Source: a virus
Virus record (IMG/VR): IMGVR_UViG_3300033997_000372
Location: 1-33,244 of that record
Length of the DNA stretch: 33,244 nt
Strand: one strand, 5' to 3'
The number at the start of each line of letters is the position of its first letter. The first letter of the stretch is position 1. The position numbers were made by a program, and so were the translations under genes. This document shows positions 19,383 through 27,309 of the stretch, in pieces. The notes below the pieces were generated by a model that did no database searches, was not told the DNA's origin, and worked only from the letters and a program-made list of their open reading frames with translations.

Positions 19383-20228
19383 CTATTGAGCGATTTTCCT
19401 TTTCCAGCCGACACTTCGTGCGCCTGCATCAAGTTCTGCGGCGCGGTGTTTGTTGAGGTGCCCGCAAGACCCCATTGCGTCATGAAGGAAGCTCAAGATC
19501 TCCATGCCAGCACTGCATCCAAGAGCGGAAAGGTGACGGCTAAGCTGTGTCTCGCCCATGATTCGGTAGCTGTGGCTTATCGAGTTGATCAGGCAGTTCA
19601 CATGCTGCCAATCACGCGCATCGTTTTCGGTGATGTTTGCTTGCTTAGGTAACCACTCGCCTTCAATCGAGTAGGCGGCAACGAAGTTTCGCGCAGAGTC
19701 GAGCTGGGCGGCCGGAATGTCCTCGGCAGTCACGACGCTGAATGCTTTGTGAACCTGGGACCAGATGTGGTTCTTTGCGCTTCGGCGCTGCGCCGCATTG
19801 AGGTGTCTTACCTTTCCATCGACAACTGCAGCCAGGCAGTGGAATCCATCAGTGCCGATTGTTTGACCCAGGAGGGTCGCCATGCGGTTCTCAGCATCTT
19901 CATAACGCCCGTGTTTGCGGATCTCAGGAAGTACTTCGTCGCAAACCCAAGTTTCGAAACGCTGAGCTTCTTCTTTTCGGCTTTTTATGATCAGGCGGTA
20001 GAGATTGCCCTCTGTGATGAATGTCAGGGCCTGCCTGCCTCCGCGGGTAAGGGTGTCTCTTATAGAGACACCCTCTGCGCGGCAGTTCTTCTGTATGGCC
20101 TGGCGACTATTCGCATATCCGAGCACTTCGCAAACATCGGATGCGCAGAACCAAGGCTGATCATCGATCACGATCGTGCGAACTTCGCGGGCTTCAAAGC
20201 GGAAGGGAATGACTTGAGCAGTGTGCAT
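19383..20228 (-). CDS. ant: BRO-family antirepressor, Ant-like
   Basis: A 281-residue protein. Residues 1-115 are a Bro-N domain: FRFEAREVRTIVIDDQPWFCASDVCEVLGYANSRQAIQKNCR, then TLTRGGRQALTFITEGNLYRLIIKSRKEEAQRFETWVCDEVLPEIRKHGRY. Residues from about 145 (VRHLNAAQRRSAKNHIWSQVHKAFSVVTAEDIPAAQLDSARNFVAAY) resemble the C-terminal domain of phage P22-type antirepressors. It likely inactivates the CI repressor to promote induction or superinfection lysis. AGGAG lies six bases before the ATG, in a stem that can hide it. Transcribed against the late operon, less GC rich than its neighbours, and preceded by a C4-like leader. Confidence 0.87.
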   Translation of the reverse strand: MHTAQVIPFRFEAREVRTIVIDDQPWFCASDVCEVLGYANSRQAIQKNCRAEGVSIRDTLTRGGRQALTFITEGNLYRLIIKSRKEEAQRFETWVCDEVLPEIRKHGRYEDAENRMATLLGQTIGTDGFHCLAAVVDGKVRHLNAAQRRSAKNHIWSQVHKAFSVVTAEDIPAAQLDSARNFVAAYSIEGEWLPKQANITENDARDWQHVNCLINSISHSYRIMGETQLSRHLSALGCSAGMEILSFLHDAMGSCGHLNKHRAAELDAGARSVGWKRKIAQ

Positions 20229-20231
20229 GAT

Positions 20232-20255
20232 GAACTCCTCTGACTGTTGGAGTTC
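20232..20255 (-). promoter_or_regulatory. Stem that sequesters the ant ribosome site
   Basis: GAACTCC and GGAGTTC (20249-20255 and 20232-20238 on the transcript) form a 7-base stem with a 10-base loop. The second arm contains the GGAG of the ant ribosome site, so the stem would block initiation. The loop and its flank read GUCAGAG, complementary to a loop of the upstream C4-like RNA. Confidence 0.65.
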
Positions 20256-20280
20256 GCCGCCTCATTTCCACATGAGGGAG

Positions 20281-20443
20281 ACGAACCGTGCGCGGGGTGG
20301 AAAACCGGGGTCAGAGAACCCGGCAGGTCTTTCGACCTCCCACGCACGGCCCGCCATTAAGCGGGCACAAAAAAACGCCTTACGGCGCTGTGCGCCTCTG
20401 AACTCTTCGGGTTTCCACGCCCGGCCACCGATTTGGCGGTGAC
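20281..20443 (-). ncRNA. C4-antisense-RNA-like leader of ant
   Basis: The transcript upstream of ant folds into an outer stem (20336-20349 with 20286-20300) enclosing two hairpins: AGGTC/GACCT (20325-20338, loop GAAA on the RNA) and CCGGG/CCCGG (20305-20323). A separate GCCCGC/GCGGGC hairpin lies at 20349-20366, and CGCC-GTAA-GGCG followed by seven T at 20369-20387. The loop CUCUGAC (20310-20316) can pair with GUCAGAG beside the ant ribosome site (20238-20244), and GAGUUC (20400-20405) with GAACUC (20250-20255). P1/P7 C4 RNA is known to repress ant by such pairing after being cut from the same transcript. Exact ends are uncertain. Confidence 0.72.
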
Positions 20444-20449
20444 CGGCGC

Positions 20450-20478
20450 ACAGTAACGCCACAAACATCGATCGTCAA
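20450..20478 (-). promoter_or_regulatory. Promoter of the C4-ant transcript
   Basis: On the minus strand TTGACG (20473-20478), 17-base spacer, TACTGT (20450-20455), predicted start near 20443. It lies upstream of the C4-like RNA and downstream of a plus-strand terminator, so the two transcription units are insulated from each other. Confidence 0.6.
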
Positions 20479-20491
20479 TCTCGACAAACAC

Positions 20492-20513
20492 AACCCGCTT
20501 CGGCGGGTTTTTT
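20492..20513 (+). terminator. Strong intrinsic terminator before the tail chaperone genes
   Basis: AACCCGC (20492-20498), UUCG tetraloop, GCGGGTT (20503-20509) and a T run to 20513. It would stop plus-strand transcription coming through the moron/ant block 12 bases before the next gene starts, so tail genes beyond need antitermination or another promoter. Confidence 0.88.
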
Positions 20514-20525
20514 ATGGGAGCTCGC

Positions 20526-20888
20526 ATGAGCGACATCCAGATCCTCTTTCCCGAGCCGGTACCCGTGATGGTCGGAGGCCGGCAGGTGCTGATCCTCCCG
20601 GTACGCATGCGCCACTTCGAGGCCTTCGGCCAGGCGGCCTCCGACCTGTTCGTCATGCTCGGCAAGTTCACCACCGAGGAGATCTACAGCTACGCCAAGA
20701 AGAGCGGCGGCCTGAAGGTCATCCTGCTGCACTGCACCACCCTCAGCCGCTGGCGCCTCTCGCGGCTGCCGGCCTCCGTCGCCGTCGAGCTGATGATCCA
20801 CGTCGTTATGGCCAACTCCGGTTTTTTCGGACGGGCCCTGGTGAAGGCACAGCAGTTCGTGGCTGGGCAGACGTCGCCCAGCAACTGA
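20526..20888 (+). CDS. Tail assembly chaperone, gpG-like
   Basis: A 120-residue protein in the position of lambda gpG, between tail tube and tape measure. MSDIQILFPEPVPVMVGGRQVLILPVRMRHFEAFGQAASDLF and the helical RLPASVAVELMIHVVMANSGFFGRAL fit tail chaperones that coat the tape measure during tail assembly. The ATG at 20526 has GGGAG upstream; one at 20514 would overlap the terminator T run. Contains a slippery T-TTT-TTC (20822-20828) near its end that yields a longer product. Confidence 0.85.
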   Translation: MSDIQILFPEPVPVMVGGRQVLILPVRMRHFEAFGQAASDLFVMLGKFTTEEIYSYAKKSGGLKVILLHCTTLSRWRLSRLPASVAVELMIHVVMANSGFFGRALVKAQQFVAGQTSPSN

Positions 20889-21067
20889 TCGGCGCCGGCC
20901 ACCCCTGGGCCAGCATCCAGGAATACACCCTCCCGCAAATCGAAGCCTTCTGCACGGCCATCGCCACCGATGACCGCCAGGCCGCGCACCTGGCACTGAT
21001 TGTCGCCCGGGGCGCCCAGGCCGACCGAAAGGGCTTCGAGGCGGTCCTCAAGGAACTCAAGTCATGA
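20526..21067 (+). CDS. Tail assembly chaperone GT fusion via -1 frameshift
   Basis: Translation slipping back one base at T-TTT-TTC (20822-20828) continues in the -1 frame without a stop to TGA at 21065-21067, giving about 180 residues. The extension reads ...GWADVAQQLIGAGHPWASIQEYTLPQIEAFCTAIATDDRQAAHLALIVARGAQADRKGFEAVLKELKS, typical of the T part of GT chaperones. No separate start codon for this frame is evident. The end overlaps the tape measure start by four bases. The shift frequency cannot be judged; in lambda it sets the G:GT ratio. Confidence 0.87.
20822..20828 (+). promoter_or_regulatory. Slippery heptamer for -1 ribosomal frameshift
   Basis: T-TTT-TTC in the zero frame of the G-like gene (codons GGT TTT TTC). 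Both tRNAs can re-pair after slipping one base. The frame entered has no stop for 79 codons and codes the T-like domain. Confidence 0.83.
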
Positions 21068-23118
21068 CCGGCAAGATCACCACCCAGCTTGTCATCGACG
21101 GCAAGAACAACTCGAAGAAGGCGTTCGAAGAGGCCGAGGGCCAGGTCAAGAGCCTGACCAAGGCCGCGAAGGCAGCCGGCGCGGCGTTGGCCGGAGCGAT
21201 TGCGAGCGCCGCGATTGTCGACTACGTGCGCAGCAGCATCGACGCCGTGGACATCACTGGCGAACTGGCCGAGCGCGCCAACATGGCGGCCGGCGAGTTC
21301 GCGGGCCTGCAGTACGCGGCGAAGTTCGCCAGCATCGAGGGCGAGGCCCTATCGGCCACGCTGTCCAAGTTCAATGCCAACATCGTCGCCGCCGCCAACG
21401 GCTCCAAGAAGCAGGCGGCCGCCTTCGACCAACTGGGCGTCGGCCTGCGCAACCAAGACGGCAGCCTGAAGGGAACCAACCAGCTGCTGCTCGAGGTCGC
21501 TGACAGGCTGGCCGCGTTGCCCAACGGCGCCCAGAAGTCGGCGTTGGCGATGGATGTCTTCGGCAAGTCCGGAGCCAAGCTGCTGCCGCTGCTCAACCGC
21601 GGAGCCTCCGGCATCCAGGCGCTGATCGACGAGGCCAAGGAGCTGGGCCTGGTGCTGGACGACCAAGCCTATGCCGACGCCGGCCAGTTCAACGACACGC
21701 TCGATGTGCTGGCCTCTTCCTCCGAGGCGGCGGGGCAACGGGTGGCGGTGAACCTGCTGCCGGCCTTGAACGACGTGGCCGGCTATCTGCTGACGTTCTC
21801 CAAGGACAGCCGCAAGGCCGCCGAGTCGGCCGGGGTGCTGGGTACTGGGCTGAAGTTGCTGACCAGCCTCTGGATCATCCTGGCCGGCGCCCTCAAGCAA
21901 GCCGGCGGGGTTCTGGGCGCGGTGTTCGCCGCTGCCGTGCAGGCGCTCCAAGGCAACTTCGAGGGCGCCGCCAACACCATCAAGGACGGCGTCTCCGACA
22001 TCGGCGAGAACATCGGCCAGACCAAGGGCGAGCTGACCAGCCTCTGGAATGGCGAGTACGGCGAGCAGGCCATGGCCGACCGCGCCCAGGCTGCAGCGGA
22101 CCAGTTCGACGCCGCCGTGTCCGGCATGGGCGAGTCCGCCGGCGAAGCGCAGCAGCACGCCGACGACCTGACTGCGATCCAGAAGCAACTGCTGAACGAC
22201 TCCAAGGCCTACCTGGCCGAGCAGGTGAAGCAGGAGAGCAAGGCCACCGCTGACCTGGAGAAGGCGAAGAAGGCCCAGCTGGATACCGCCAAGCGCTACA
22301 AGGACGCCCTGGCCAAGGTCAACGCTGGACCCGCGGGCGAGGCGAGCTTCGGCCAGGCCAATGCGCTGAAAGTCGCCGCCCGCGACGCGCTGTCGTCCAA
22401 CGACCTCGAGGGCGCCAAGACCAAGGCCCAGGCTGCGCTCGATGTGCTGCAGAAGATCCAGGAGGAGGGCGGCAATACATACGGCTTCGCCGGGATCATC
22501 AAGGAGCTCCAGGCGATCGAGGAGTCGGCGGACCAGATCAAGCTGGACAAGGCCCAGAAGTCCGTCGACGAGGCGAAGGCCTCGGTCAAGGAGCTGAAGG
22601 CCGAGATCGCCGATGTCACCAACGTGAAGGTGACCATCAACCTCCCGGACGAGGAGGTGAACGCGATCATGGAGAAATTCAAGAAGCTGGGCGAGAGCAT
22701 CGGCCAGAGCCTGACCGTCACCCCGAAGATCAACGCCCCGACCACCGCGGGCGGGACATCGGTTCCCATCCAGGCCAACGCCCAAGGCGGCCACATTCGC
22801 GGCCCTGGTACCGGGACCAGCGACAGCATCCTGTCGTGGCTCTCGAATGGGGAGTTCGTCGTCAAGGCCGCGGCCGTGCAGAAGTACGGCGTCGGCATGC
22901 TCTCCGCGCTCAACGGTATGAGCCTCCCGCGCTTCGCCACGGGCGGCCTGGTCGGCACCGCTGCCGCGGTGAGCGGGGGAGGGGTGGGCAGCCTCGGCAC
23001 CGTGATCATCCAGTTCCCTGACGGCACCAGTCACAGGCTGTACGCCGATCAACCAACCATCGAAGGGCTCGGCGCCCGCAACGAAGCCCGCAAGTTCGGC
23101 GATAGAGGGGTCAGCTGA
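21064..23118 (+). CDS. Tape measure protein
   Basis: A 684-residue protein, largely helical, that sets tail length and is ejected with DNA. Features: N-terminal KNNSKKAFEEAEGQVKSLTKAAKAAGAALAGAIASAAIV; a hydrophobic stretch LLTSLWIILAGALKQAGGVLGAVFAAAVQAL (about 263-293) that could be membrane-active; a long coiled region (about 370-540); and a C-terminal GGHIRGPGTGTSDSILSWLSNGEFVVKAAAVQKYG (about 575-609), a hallmark of siphophage tape measures. The length predicts a tail of roughly 100 nm if the usual scaling of about 0.15 nm per residue holds. ATG overlaps the GT stop. Confidence 0.95.
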   Translation: MTGKITTQLVIDGKNNSKKAFEEAEGQVKSLTKAAKAAGAALAGAIASAAIVDYVRSSIDAVDITGELAERANMAAGEFAGLQYAAKFASIEGEALSATLSKFNANIVAAANGSKKQAAAFDQLGVGLRNQDGSLKGTNQLLLEVADRLAALPNGAQKSALAMDVFGKSGAKLLPLLNRGASGIQALIDEAKELGLVLDDQAYADAGQFNDTLDVLASSSEAAGQRVAVNLLPALNDVAGYLLTFSKDSRKAAESAGVLGTGLKLLTSLWIILAGALKQAGGVLGAVFAAAVQALQGNFEGAANTIKDGVSDIGENIGQTKGELTSLWNGEYGEQAMADRAQAAADQFDAAVSGMGESAGEAQQHADDLTAIQKQLLNDSKAYLAEQVKQESKATADLEKAKKAQLDTAKRYKDALAKVNAGPAGEASFGQANALKVAARDALSSNDLEGAKTKAQAALDVLQKIQEEGGNTYGFAGIIKELQAIEESADQIKLDKAQKSVDEAKASVKELKAEIADVTNVKVTINLPDEEVNAIMEKFKKLGESIGQSLTVTPKINAPTTAGGTSVPIQANAQGGHIRGPGTGTSDSILSWLSNGEFVVKAAAVQKYGVGMLSALNGMSLPRFATGGLVGTAAAVSGGGVGSLGTVIIQFPDGTSHRLYADQPTIEGLGARNEARKFGDRGVS

Positions 23119-23627
23119 TGGAAGTGAAACTCGGCGGCCTGGCCATCACTCCGCTCGCCAGCGGCGGCTTCCCGGAGCAGAGCTACCAGTCGGCCGGCGA
23201 CGGCGTCACGGAGGACCGCCGCACCGGCGGCACCCTGGTGAAGATGGTGCACTTCAGAAAGACGGTCATCACCATCAGCGGCGCTGGCCTGATGGGCCTG
23301 GGCTTCGACGGCCTCGACTTCGACCAGCCGCTGGAGCTGCTTTGCACGAAGCCGCGTTACCTGATCCCGCTGACGCTGGAAGGGGTCATCCCGGGGCAGA
23401 TACGGCCAGATGTGGCGCCCTGGGCGCTGGCGCGCGTGGGTAACCGCGAGGTGCCGGCCACGATCACGATGACCGGCAACAACTTCGAGATAACGCCCAA
23501 GGCAGGCGCCACCAGCTACAAGGTCGGCTGGATGCCCCGCTTCATGGTCAGTTGCGAGCCGCCCGAGGAGGCGCTGCGCGCTGGCCAGTTCCCCTACGCC
23601 TGGTCGTTCGACGCCAGGGAGGTCTAA
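23118..23627 (+). CDS. Distal tail or minor tail protein
   Basis: A 169-residue beta-rich protein directly after the tape measure gene, overlapping its stop by one base. VKLGGLAITPLASGGFPEQSYQSAGDGVTEDRRTGGTLVKMVHFRKTVITISGAGLMGLGFDGLDFDQPLELLCTKPR is typical of small distal tail proteins that cap the tube in Pseudomonas siphophages. No enzymatic motif is visible. The assignment rests on place and composition. Confidence 0.7.
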   Translation: MEVKLGGLAITPLASGGFPEQSYQSAGDGVTEDRRTGGTLVKMVHFRKTVITISGAGLMGLGFDGLDFDQPLELLCTKPRYLIPLTLEGVIPGQIRPDVAPWALARVGNREVPATITMTGNNFEITPKAGATSYKVGWMPRFMVSCEPPEEALRAGQFPYAWSFDAREV

Positions 23628-25393
23628 TGCAGATCAACGGAATCACGCTGAACGGGGCGACCCTGAACGGCGGGGCCCAGCTCGTCCCGGGAATTGTCAC
23701 CCGCGAGGTTGAGCCGGCCTTCTCCATCCTGTGGAGCGTGCAGCTACTGCTCAACGGCGTGGACGCGACCGAGTACCTGACCGGCACCATCCGCATCGAG
23801 CGCGAGGAGTTCGCGCGCTGCATCGCCGACTTCAGCCTGCTGCTGGACGCCGGCTCCGTGAATCCCGACAGCTACATCGGCCAGGACGTGGAGATCCACT
23901 TCATCCACCACCAGGCCGACGCGGATGTGCAGGTGCTGCGCTTCCGCGGCAAGGTCGAGCGCCCGCGCTTCAGCCTGCAGACCCGGATACTGGCCTGCGA
24001 GTGCAGCGACCGCCTCAACGAGGTGGTGGAGCCGATGCCGATCGAGCAGATCGACGCCATGGTCGGCGGCTTGTGGTCGCCGGATGTGTTCGAGCCAACC
24101 GAAGGCCGGTCCCGCTGGACCTACGCCAAGGAGCGCCTGAGCACCCTGCCGGTGAGCTTCCAGCGCTCGGTCGAAGGGCAACTGCAGGTCACGCCCTGGG
24201 CCGCCACCAGCACCCCGCACTGGCTGGTCGGCCCCGACACGGCGATCTTCCAGAGCATCGACTACCTGCCGGTGGAGCTGAGCGAGCGAATCAACGTCGT
24301 GGAGATCGAGGCCGACTACCGCTTCATCCGCCTGCGCGAGCGGCACCAGGAGTTCAGCTGGCGTCATCCCGACATCATCGGGGACTCGATCGACAACAGC
24401 TTCTGTGTCTGGCGGCACGACTCAACCGAGTTGCCGAATATCGAGATGGTTCAGGCAGGAAGTGAGGATGCCGGCTACTCGGCAATCCTGACTGGTGCCT
24501 ACTGGCTTCGACTGCCTGAGAGCGGCATCTACTGTGATCCGCCAGCCGGTTGGCGCAACGAGTATCCCGATCTGCTCCTGCGCGCCAGTTGGACCAGCGC
24601 CATCCGCTGGGCCCAGCGCGTGACTGAGCAGTACACGCTGCGCCTTGAGGCGCCTGCTAGCGTCGCCCAGGCCGGCCAGGTCATCAGCCGCGACCGCATC
24701 GCCATGGACACGGAGAGCGACCAGGAGCAGACCTTCCTCAATGCCACCTACACTTCGCCGGAGCCCGGTTCTGTGCAGGACGCACTCGGCGACTACGTGG
24801 TGGACATCCGCAACGAGGAGCGGCGCCAGCTCGGGCTCAGCACCATCCTGGCCATGGGCAAGGTGTCGATCCTCAACGCCCACAGGGGCAACCGGTTCGC
24901 CTTCACGTTGCCAACAGCTGAGGCGGTCGGCATTCGCCTCGAGCACACCGTGCGCATTGAGGACCAGGTGCTGAGCCACCCCATCAGCTGCCAGGCGAAG
25001 GTGGTCAACATCATCGACGAATGGGACCTGAAGACCGGCCGCTGCTACACGAACTTCCAGTTGGCCGTGAGCCAGGGCGGCAGCAGCGAGACGGACCCTC
25101 TTACACCGCCGGCCACGCCGAACAGCACGCCACCAGGCGAGCCGTGGCCTCTGATCGAGTTGCCGACCCAGTTGGGCGGACGCAATGAAAGCCCGATCTA
25201 CGACGAGCACTTGGATGGATTCAGCGGCAACTACGACGAGACAGATCTCGACATCAACCCTGATCTGGAGCTTTTCCCTCGTAAGTTCTGGCTCAACGTG
25301 GTGGAGATCCCTGCCGAGCATATGGACGAATACCCGGTGCAAGCCACCAAGACCTACCGCGTCAGCGTTCCCACTGATCACCTGGAGCTGTAA
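23627..25393 (+). CDS. Tail hub/baseplate protein
   Basis: A 588-residue protein after the distal tail gene. The N-terminal half (SILWSVQLLLNGVDATEYLTGTIRIEREEFARCIADFSLLLDAGSVNPDSYIGQDVEIHFIH) resembles the hub domains of tail-tip proteins (gp27/gpJ-like beta domains), and CECSDRLNEVVEP continues this pattern. The C-terminal 110 residues have Pro-rich, acidic stretches (TDPLTPPATPNSTPPGEPWP). It should form the tail tip and contact the tape measure. GGAGG precedes the ATG at 23627 by seven bases. Confidence 0.75.
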   Translation: MQINGITLNGATLNGGAQLVPGIVTREVEPAFSILWSVQLLLNGVDATEYLTGTIRIEREEFARCIADFSLLLDAGSVNPDSYIGQDVEIHFIHHQADADVQVLRFRGKVERPRFSLQTRILACECSDRLNEVVEPMPIEQIDAMVGGLWSPDVFEPTEGRSRWTYAKERLSTLPVSFQRSVEGQLQVTPWAATSTPHWLVGPDTAIFQSIDYLPVELSERINVVEIEADYRFIRLRERHQEFSWRHPDIIGDSIDNSFCVWRHDSTELPNIEMVQAGSEDAGYSAILTGAYWLRLPESGIYCDPPAGWRNEYPDLLLRASWTSAIRWAQRVTEQYTLRLEAPASVAQAGQVISRDRIAMDTESDQEQTFLNATYTSPEPGSVQDALGDYVVDIRNEERRQLGLSTILAMGKVSILNAHRGNRFAFTLPTAEAVGIRLEHTVRIEDQVLSHPISCQAKVVNIIDEWDLKTGRCYTNFQLAVSQGGSSETDPLTPPATPNSTPPGEPWPLIELPTQLGGRNESPIYDEHLDGFSGNYDETDLDINPDLELFPRKFWLNVVEIPAEHMDEYPVQATKTYRVSVPTDHLEL

Positions 25394-25396
25394 CCC

Positions 25397-25939
25397 ATGA
25401 CCCTTGCAGACGATCGCCGCGCAATCGCGGACGGCATGGCTGCGTCGCGCGCTTCGACTTCCGCGGCATCGCGCGCCGCCACCTCCGAGGCGTCCCGCAA
25501 CTCCTCCCGCCAAGCGATCTCCGCCGGCCGGGCCCAGTCCTCAGAGGCAGCCCGCCGGGCGGTTGGCCGGAGCCTAGAGGAGCAGCGTCGCGGCAAGACC
25601 CTGCCGGATGATCTGAACTCGCTCAAGCCGCCGGAGCGGAAGAGCAAAACCTTGGCAGTCAGGGAGAAGACCGGAGGCCGTCCTGCCACGCGAGGGGCTG
25701 GAACCTGGAACCCGCCTACCCGAGTGGGTGCCGATGGTGGCGGCATCGCCAGCCCGCTGACCGAGCAGACCAAGGTGGTCGAGGGTGTCACGGTCCCGGA
25801 TAGGGACTACTACGGCACTCGCATCCTCACCAGCTCGGACGGGATCTTCACGCTTGAGGTGATGCCCATCAAAACGCTGCGGCTGAAGGATGACGCCGAG
25901 GCCGACGTGGTCATCTTCCTGGCGGAGCCGCCGGCATGA
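25397..25939 (+). CDS. Tail-module protein with Ala/Ser/Arg-rich N-terminus
   Basis: A 180-residue protein, not recognised. Residues 1-65 are a repetitive Ala/Ser/Arg helix (ASRASTSAASRAATSEASRNSSRQAISAGRAQSSEAARRAVGRSLEEQRRG) that may form a trimeric coiled coil. A basic linker follows, then a compact C-terminal part (TVPDRDYYGTRILTSSDGIFTLEVMPIKTLRLKDDAEADVVIFLAEPPA). It starts three bases after the hub gene and overlaps the next gene by four bases. Probably a structural tail-tip component. Confidence 0.72.
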   Translation: MTLADDRRAIADGMAASRASTSAASRAATSEASRNSSRQAISAGRAQSSEAARRAVGRSLEEQRRGKTLPDDLNSLKPPERKSKTLAVREKTGGRPATRGAGTWNPPTRVGADGGGIASPLTEQTKVVEGVTVPDRDYYGTRILTSSDGIFTLEVMPIKTLRLKDDAEADVVIFLAEPPA

Positions 25940-27309
25940 TGAACGTGCAAGGAGTGCTGACCGACAAGGTCAACGTGTGGGGCTGGCCCTGGCACGGTCT
26001 GATCCGTCCGGCGCCCAACCCCAGCCAGGGCGAGATCGTGTTGCCAAACGGCGAGACGCGGGAGCACCCGCTCACCGGTAGCACGAACTACCGCATCCAC
26101 GTCCCTGGCACGCCGCTGACTTGGCGCACGCCGGAGCAGGCGGCCGAGGATGAGGCAGCAGGCCGTGAGTGGTGGAACGAGGCGATCCTGAGCGGCACCG
26201 CTCTCTACGGCCAGGACCTGAGCGGCTGGCTTTACTGCTCGCCGGACGGCACGCGCTGGATCATCAATCTGGATGGCGCCCAGGCCCGGCGCATGGGCGA
26301 GTTCGGAAAGCCCCCGCAAACCAAGGCCATAACGGTGACCTGGCCGGCGGACAACGGCCAGTCGACGCCCAGCCTGGATTTCGGAGAGGGCGAAGCGCCG
26401 GTGTTTCAGTGGCCGGTCCCGATCGACATCAGCAGCGACGGCCGCAAGGCCATCTTGATGCTGTACATGCGTGACGTGGCCTACGGCCCGCTGGAGCGGC
26501 CCATGCCGGTGGGGTTCCTGCTGGTGGAAGTCACCGGCGGCGCCGCTACGCCGTTCGCCGCCAACATCACCGTGCTCTACACCCGGGCCGAGACGCTGGG
26601 AACCTCGGGCTACACCTCCGACCTGGTGGTAGAGCACGACGGCACCGGCAACCCCATCTCGGCGAACGGCACGGAGACGCGGGAGATCATCGACCGGATC
26701 TGGGCGGCCTGGTTCAACGAGTCAGGCTTGCCGATTCCGTGCCTGCTGTACCGGCGCGAGGAGGCCGAGCAGCACATGACCGTCGATGGCGGCACTAAGC
26801 GCTCGAGGTTCCTCTGGCAGCTTAAGGTCGATGAGACCCAGGCCTGCGAGATGGACCTGGCCAGCCTGTTCAACGAGTCGCCGCCGGGCACCATTACGGC
26901 GTCGGGCACGCTCAACGGCGAGAGCATCTACAGCCAGACATTCTCCGGCGAGGAGTCGCCAGTTGACGCGGTAGGGCCGCTGACCCTGCGCGAACGCCTG
27001 ATGCCGCGCGACTCCATCGGCGGCGTCCTGGCCGGGGATAACTCGGACATCGTCGTCTACAGCAACAACCTCGTGGGCCTGTACGTGCGCCTGCAGGAGA
27101 CCGGTTCGGCTCAGCCCGAGCACCGCTACATCGGCGCGGCCTGCCCGACGACGGCGCTCGCGCCGCTGCTGATGAACGAGAACCACCAGGGCGCAATCGT
27201 CACCTTCCCCGACCGCAATCGCCTGTATGGGCCCAGGCCCTACTGCGCCTGGAACCCTGTTACTCACATCGCCTCGGCCTTGTCGGCTGGGATCGTAGGA
27301 TGGATCTGA
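25936..27309 (+). CDS. Large minor tail protein, unknown
   Basis: A 457-residue protein of beta-rich character (LIRPAPNPSQGEIVLPNGETREHPLTGSTNYRIHVPGTPLTWRTPEQAAED; WLYCSPDGTRWIINLDGAQARRMG). It is not recognised as an enzyme. It lies between tail-tip and fibre genes and is most likely a structural component of the tail tip. The paired ATGs at 25936 and 25939 make the start uncertain by one residue. The gene overlaps the next by one base if that begins at 27309. Confidence 0.7.
   Translation: MMNVQGVLTDKVNVWGWPWHGLIRPAPNPSQGEIVLPNGETREHPLTGSTNYRIHVPGTPLTWRTPEQAAEDEAAGREWWNEAILSGTALYGQDLSGWLYCSPDGTRWIINLDGAQARRMGEFGKPPQTKAITVTWPADNGQSTPSLDFGEGEAPVFQWPVPIDISSDGRKAILMLYMRDVAYGPLERPMPVGFLLVEVTGGAATPFAANITVLYTRAETLGTSGYTSDLVVEHDGTGNPISANGTETREIIDRIWAAWFNESGLPIPCLLYRREEAEQHMTVDGGTKRSRFLWQLKVDETQACEMDLASLFNESPPGTITASGTLNGESIYSQTFSGEESPVDAVGPLTLRERLMPRDSIGGVLAGDNSDIVVYSNNLVGLYVRLQETGSAQPEHRYIGAACPTTALAPLLMNENHQGAIVTFPDRNRLYGPRPYCAWNPVTHIASALSAGIVGWI

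Noticed and set aside
20361-20375. GCCCGC/GCGGGC hairpin followed by a run of A as a plus-strand terminator
   Set aside because: The run is A, not T, on the plus strand; read on the minus strand the T run belongs to the preceding CGCC/GGCG hairpin of the C4-like leader.
20445-20453. GGCGCACAG pairing with CTGTGCGCC at 20388-20396 as an outer stem of the C4-like RNA
   Set aside because: The first arm overlaps the predicted -10 element and lies upstream of the predicted transcript start, so it is probably not in the RNA.
21349-23052. A 567-residue minus-strand open frame over the tape measure gene
   Set aside because: Antisense shadow of the tape measure gene; Leu/Gly/Arg-rich with no motif or start signal.
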